A DNA stretch of 51,339 nt from Plantago elongata (taxonomy: Eukaryota > Streptophyta > Magnoliopsida > Lamiales > Plantaginaceae). Shown piece by piece: positions 47,075 to 51,339 of this stretch. A model generated the notes under the pieces. It worked only from the letters and a program-made list of their open reading frames with translations, searched no databases and was not told the DNA's origin. Within the stretch, counting starts at the first letter, position 1; every line of letters starts with the position of its first letter. The translations under genes were made by a program, and so were the position numbers. The DNA lies in NCBI GenBank assembly GCA_036897095.1, contig JAYMSP010000447.1, positions 1 through 51,339 of the forward strand. The letters are read 5' to 3'.

Positions 47075-48760
47075 AGTGTCTCTCTAAACTCTCAAATCTC
47101 AATCTACTGTGATCATAATACGAATTATACAGTTCCGAGCGCGAATTAAGTAATTACCCAAGAAGTAATCCAGTATGATTGTTAAACCATCAGATCTGGC
47201 CCAATAATTAAGCTAGGCCCATACTTGCCATATCCACTGGGTTTGGCTTTTTAGTGAGACCTTAATGTTGCAGCAGGGAAAAAAGTGTGGAAACCTTAAT
47301 TTGAAATTTGAATAGTTGAATATAGAATACATAGAACTAGGATTATGTGTTGATGCGAACTGCAGAGTAGACCGCATGAACAGTAGAAACGAGTACGCCA
47401 TCGCAATTAAGACGACAATGCTATCACTGTGTCTAACAAGCTACAGAATTGGAGCTATAAGACATAAAATCAGTTGAAGGTAGATCTAAAATTGAGAATA
47501 CTGGATCGGGCCATAAGTAATTGGAAAGGTGGGCTGGGTTACAAAGTCCAAGTCGCTAGTCGGACCTTATACCAATTAATCCGTTTTTTTTTCCTCTAGT
47601 TTTGATTTGGGAGGGTGAATGAGGAATTGGTAAACAAAAAGGCCATGATAATTGCTCTGCTCTGTAAATTGATTAATGGAGCTTGCTAAGGAAAGGAGAT
47701 GGCAGATTAGCAGTGGAAAAGGTTGCAATTTGACGAGAAGACTTGAGAGGATGATGCTAATATGAAAATTGGATAGTAGAAACAAACAACTGAGAATTGC
47801 AATTGCAATGTTATTTTTATCCACGTGTTATGTTTCTATTAGTTCAAACAATATTATTAACAGGCTCTTTAGCAGCGGATCCGGAACGCTTGGGTACCAT
47901 GAGTCCATGACTATTAGAAAACGGTATTTGTTGTTTACCAACTAAATAAACTCATGTTCAATCCCTATCTTCTCCCTGCCTTTCCTTTTCTATTTATATC
48001 TTTTTTTCTTTATGTCCCTTTTAGTTTAGATATAGCCTCAAACATAACGTTGGATTCCTCAAAGACTTAGACATAGTTGGGCATTAACATTGGTCATTAG
48101 GTATCATTTAAGGTGTGTGTGAGCAATGCACTAGGCAGACAAGTCCCTCATTTCCCCGGTGCTCTTTTTGGCAAAATTCTATATACTCACTATTGAATAT
48201 TGAACCTTGATTCTTAAGTGGTTCCAACACAAAAGTTAATTGATCTTTATGATCATAAGTCTTGATTGGTTTGTCAAAGGCAAACCGATTCTAGAAGAAT
48301 TGTCCATACTTTATATTAACATGTACGAAAATTTAAAGTCATTCACACCTAAGAAAACATATTTTAGTTAGAGTAGTAACAAATGAACTTTTAAAGGCAT
48401 AACCAAGTATTGTTGTCCAAATACAATTACATTTTATTACTTGCTTTATAAGCAAAGCTAAATGTATTAATAGTTTTAGCATTTCAGGGTCAAGAAAATT
48501 AGTATTGAGTGTTGAAATTTCCTTTGTAACATCAATCAAGAATTTTATCACAAAGACATATTTTGACCAAATCTGTTATTATGTATGTGTTCTTGACTTC
48601 TTGTATATGTAGAAAATTTATTTAAAATTTAACTATAATCTTAAACAACTACATCAAGATTTATCCCTATGTAGAAAACAATCAATTACTACTTTCTAAA
48701 ACCAATTTTGGGTATCTATCTAGGTAACACAAATTCATCAAAGAAGAAGAAAATTTCCCA
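47075..48760. other. Gene-free intergenic DNA
   Basis: This is the upstream region of the PPR gene and the downstream region of the small KEN/D-box gene. Short minus-strand readings at 47213-47401 and 47576-47824 have no domain. No RNA gene or mobile element is recognised. Confidence 0.4.
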
Positions 48761-49075
48761 CTATCTGAAATGCTTTCTCAAAATCGCAGAACTCGAATTC
48801 TTCTTCGACGCCACTGAAATTCCTGTCCTTTTGTACCGATTTCTCACTTGAGCTTGCAAACTCGTTTTAATCAATTCATCTGAAACCGGATCCACACGGA
48901 CAGAAACCATATTCTGAACCTCATCTGGATACAACAGATTAGTAATATCCTCAAGCGGCTTCCTGACACTTTTCCTCTTCATCTGTACTTTAGTTGCCGA
49001 AAGCTTGACTTCCTTTCCAGATGAAGAACATAAAACATTTTCCTTGTTACTTTCACAAACTGAATGAATAGGCAT
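48761..49075 (-). CDS. Small KEN-box and D-box protein (104 aa), putative APC/C target
   Basis: A single-exon frame starting MPIHSVCESNKENVL. It carries a KEN box (residues 11-13) and a canonical destruction box RKPLEDITN (residues 38-46, matching RxxLxxxxN), preceded by a basic patch (KRKSVRK). The rest is charged and probably disordered, ending in a basic tail (SSSAILRKHFR). KEN and D-boxes are the degrons read by the anaphase-promoting complex; plant cyclins and PATRONUS have similar R-x-x-L-x-DITN phrases. No cyclin box or other domain is present. Function is inferred only from these degrons and from E2F-like promoter sites: a small cell-cycle-regulated protein degraded in mitosis or G1. 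I do not recognise a named family. Codon use and the TCA-rich, low-repeat context look genic. Confidence 0.72.
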   Translation of the reverse strand: MPIHSVCESNKENVLCSSSGKEVKLSATKVQMKRKSVRKPLEDITNLLYPDEVQNMVSVRVDPVSDELIKTSLQAQVRNRYKRTGISVASKKNSSSAILRKHFR

Positions 49076-49312
49076 TTGAATGTATGAATCTGATTTGAGC
49101 TAGATGTTTGTCTGTCTGTCTGTGTGTGTGAGGAAATGTGTTTGGGTGAGAGTGAAGAGAAGAGGTGTTATTTGTAATGGAGATTGGAGGAGGGAAATTG
49201 AATTTTGGAATATTGGAGAAGATTTGGAGAAGGTGAATTGGGGAAAACGGAATTAGATTTTGGTTTTGGTTTGAGTTTCAGGGAAAGAGGGAGATCAAAT
49301 TTTACAACACAA

Positions 49313-49403
49313 AATGGCGGGCTTTTTGTGTTTGTTTTGTTTTTCAATTTATGGAGGCCGGCCTTTGAATGTTTTTGTAATTAGTACTCTACCAGTTTGG
49401 CGC
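49313..49403 (-). promoter_or_regulatory. E2F-like sites upstream of the KEN/D-box gene
   Basis: TTTGGCGC at 49396-49403 fits the plant E2F consensus TTTSSCGC exactly. AATGGCGGG at 49313-49321 is a second related site. They lie about 240-330 bp upstream of the ATG at 49075. E2F sites drive S-phase expression in plants (family knowledge), which agrees with an APC/C-type degron in the product. Confidence 0.5.
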
Positions 49404-49787
49404 AAATTTCATCAGATTTTGATATAGTAAGGAATCAACAATACATTATTAGGTTAATTATATTTGAGATTTTTTAATTAAGTTTGGTTGTAGTAGTAAT
49501 ATTAGGTGGATCGAATTTTAATGAGGAATCAATTTGTATGGTGTTCAATCCATTATACAACCATTAGGCAAAAATTTAATTTGTTTTGATTATAAAGTTC
49601 GAGATTCGACTTGACAATAATTGTAAAAGTCGTAGAGAATGATGAATATGTAAAATAAAAACTGGAGAGTAATGGAGTTTTTGTTAACCATTGAAATACA
49701 TGTGTTTGTCAATATCGTGAAGATCCAGCTGAATGTGGAATTCCACCACGGGATAAATAAAAGTGAAGTGTTTGACAATCCGCATAT

Positions 49788-49792
49788 AAAAA
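49788..49792 (-). terminator. Pol III terminator of the tRNA gene
   Basis: TTTTT on the minus strand begins four bases after the discriminator base of the tRNA gene, as expected for RNA polymerase III. Confidence 0.75.
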
Positions 49793-49796
49793 TATA

Positions 49797-49881
49797 TGGT
49801 CCCGGCGGGGCTCGAACCCGCGACCTTCGGCTTGCTTTAATGCCATAAGACCAACGCTCTAACCAACTGAGCTACGGGACC
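49797..49881 (-). tRNA. trnI-UAU: tRNA-Ile(UAU) with an apparent 11-nt intron
   Basis: The 85-nt minus-strand sequence folds as a cloverleaf. Acceptor GGTCCCG pairs with CGGGACC; the D arm is GCTC-AGTTGGTTA-GAGC; the T arm is GCGGG-TTCGAGC-CCCGC; the discriminator is A. The anticodon stem TTGGT/GCCGA encloses 18 nt, CTTATGGCATTAAAGCAA. Removing 11 nt (GGCATTAAAGC) leaves the 7-nt loop CTTATAA with anticodon UAU and A37, which suits an Ile tRNA reading AUA. A cut one base further 3', the usual intron place, would leave CTTATGA instead. A-box and B-box sequences are intact and a T-run follows. It looks functional if spliced. A non-standard isotype is possible but less likely. Confidence 0.87.
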
Positions 49882-49961
49882 AACGATGTCAACATTTACA
49901 GCCAGAAAATATAGAATTTTACTCCTCCCTGATTTAAGGAAGTATGATCGAGCTATCTATG

Positions 49962-49975
49962 TCGAACCCGCGACC
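49962..49975. repeat. 14-bp echo of the tRNA T-arm
   Basis: tcgaacccgcgacc is identical to 49812-49825 inside the tRNA gene. It sits 150 bp away, within a cluster of gatcgagctatctatg / gatcgaactatctatg direct repeats (49946-50042). It may be a remnant of a partial tRNA duplication. Confidence 0.6.
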
Positions 49976-49981
49976 AGGCTC

Positions 49982-50950
49982 GATGTCAATGGGATCGAGC
50001 TACTTTGACTCGATTATCTCCATGAGATCGAACTATCTATGTTCGTTCTATAGCTTCATATCTTTAGAGACCATCATTCATCATGATCATTATCCATCTC
50101 CAAGGGTCACTAGGGTTTTATTTACTACTTAGACATTACTTAAACATTTAAAGATCTTTAGTCAAATATATTAATGTAATCCAATTTGCATTTTATAGCT
50201 GGATGGAAAAATCAAAATTAAAGGATATTTATTTAAGCTAAAAGAGCTAAAAATAGCAATCAGGAGACTTTTTTGATGATTGTTTGTGTTTGAACCACCA
50301 ATTTTAATCATGAGTGATGACCTTGTTTCATGCATCATTTACAGGGTGAATAAGGCTTGCATTTTGAATTAAGTAACCACAAATTTTCAGAATTACACTA
50401 ACTACTGTTTGATCTATAACTAACTAGGAGCTAGGTGGATTATAATTATAAGGGAAGAAGCAGGACTATTTAAGGGAAGAAGTAGTAATTTTGTAGGTAA
50501 ATTTTAATTTTTTGATGTAATTTCTTTTGTGAAATTTCCCAAGACAGAGTATATAATATGTCTTCAAACACTAGTGGACTGTTGGTGCCAAATGAATATC
50601 TCAGTCCAGATTATGACCAAATACTGCTGCTACATGCAAATTAATTATTGGTGGAATACTTACTGTTGACAATAACATAATAGAGCCTACATGTGCAATC
50701 TTACTCTTATACATCAAACCATCTCATAAAAGTTTGCATTCCAACTGCTCCACAAGTAATGATCAATTAGTTGTTAGTGATTATCATATAAAAAAACAAA
50801 CAACTAGACATCATGCATGGCCTATTAGAACGCAGCCCCTTATAATTAGCTGTGTGTCTTTAGTATATATATGCATGCTTATGAGAACTATTACATATCA
50901 AACACAGATTAACGTTTCATAAACATTTCACTCATAATCTGGTGTTTGAA
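49982..50950. other. Upstream region of the peroxidase gene
   Basis: No gene is seen. A TATATATA run at about 50862-50870 (in agtatatatatgcatgc) lies 80-90 bp upstream of the peroxidase ATG and is the likely TATA box. The rest is AT-rich. Confidence 0.45.
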
Positions 50951-51339
50951 ATGGCTGTCAAGAATCATATCAGTTTCCTTTTCGCTGTCTTACTTGTTCT
51001 TGACATATGTAACGGCCAAGGCTTGCAAGTAGGCTACTACAGCAAAACATGCCCCAAGGTTGAGGAGATTGTCAAAAAGACGACCAACATTATCTTTGGT
51101 CGCGCACCATCCCTTACTGGTCCTTTACTCAGAATGCACTTCCACGACTGCTTTGTTAGGGTATATGCTTAACTTACTATGACCATATGCAACATATATT
51201 GGTTTACACATTGGTCTTATTCATGTCAATTTTGTACTATAGTATTATATTTAATGCGTATATGTTGGCTGATTTTTCAAATGAACACGTATGTATTGCA
51301 GGGCTGTGATGCTTCTGTCCTGTTGAACTCAACTACAGC
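50951..51339 (+). CDS. Class III secretory peroxidase, 5' part only
   Basis: Exon 1 (50951..51160) encodes 70 residues: a signal peptide (MAVKNHISFLFAVLLVLDIC, cleaved near NGQG), then LQVGYYSKTCPKVEEIV and the distal haem-pocket motif LLRMHFHDCFVR with the catalytic Arg and His. The intron ends at 51301 and exon 2 opens GCDASVLLNSTTA, continuing past the window edge. Placement of the first intron directly after FVR is typical for this family. The product is a secreted or wall haem peroxidase using H2O2 on phenolics. The ATG at 50951 is chosen because the signal peptide starts there. Confidence 0.93.

Overview
This window is nuclear DNA of a eudicot plant. It has intron-bearing genes with GT-AG junctions, plant-only families (TBL, IPGA1/CHUP1-like, PLS-type PPR, class III peroxidase, chloroplast-targeted L34) and AT-rich intergenic DNA sprinkled with small MITEs. 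It is not organellar or bacterial. The species cannot be named from the sequence alone. Exon models were built by hand; wherever a total amino-acid length is given, the exon lengths sum to an open frame.

Layout, left to right. A papain-like cysteine protease gene (625-1720, +) is followed by a decayed second copy (about 2085-3115). The plastid ribosomal protein L34 gene lies on the minus strand (3642-4845). About 4 kb of gene-free DNA follows, including a stretch rich in a TAATGTTCT-like motif. Next come two tandem TRICHOME-BIREFRINGENCE-LIKE genes (9359-11061 and 12551-14373) with matching exon lengths, inside a roughly 2.7-2.8 kb segmental duplication. The left unit carries a broken tail of the neighbouring Lin0512-family gene and a SINE-like insertion; the intact Lin0512 gene is at 14561-15792 (-). 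An unidentified multi-exon gene (about 17260-21114, -) is followed by an IPGA1/CHUP1-like gene (21468-26139, -).

From 26.1 to 34.4 kb I find no convincing gene. It holds three PIF/Harbinger-type MITEs, a fossil Copia fragment between LTR-like repeats, and a ~1 kb inverted-repeat element packed with GCTTCCATGGAAGC-type palindromes. Two tandem GDSL lipase genes (34437-36264 and 37421-39222, -) again have matching exon lengths. Then come pyruvate decarboxylase (40856-43655, -), an intronless PPR gene (45422-47074, -), a 104-residue protein with both a KEN box and a canonical D-box (48761-49075, -), a tRNA-Ile(UAU) gene that appears to carry an 11-nt intron (49797-49881, -), and the first exons of a class III peroxidase (50951 to the window end, +).

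The genes do not form one pathway. Several act at the cell wall or secretory route (TBL pair, GDSL pair, peroxidase, possibly the protease). The gene set recalls the Arabidopsis chromosome 1 interval At1g286xx-At1g291xx, which from memory holds GDSL lipases, a PPR, Lin0512, TBL38, L34 and cysteine proteases, so this looks like an ancient syntenic block with local tandem duplication. The most novel items are the KEN/D-box protein with E2F-like promoter sites, the intron-bearing tRNA-Ile, the palindrome-rich element, and the duplication junction in the Lin0512 gene.
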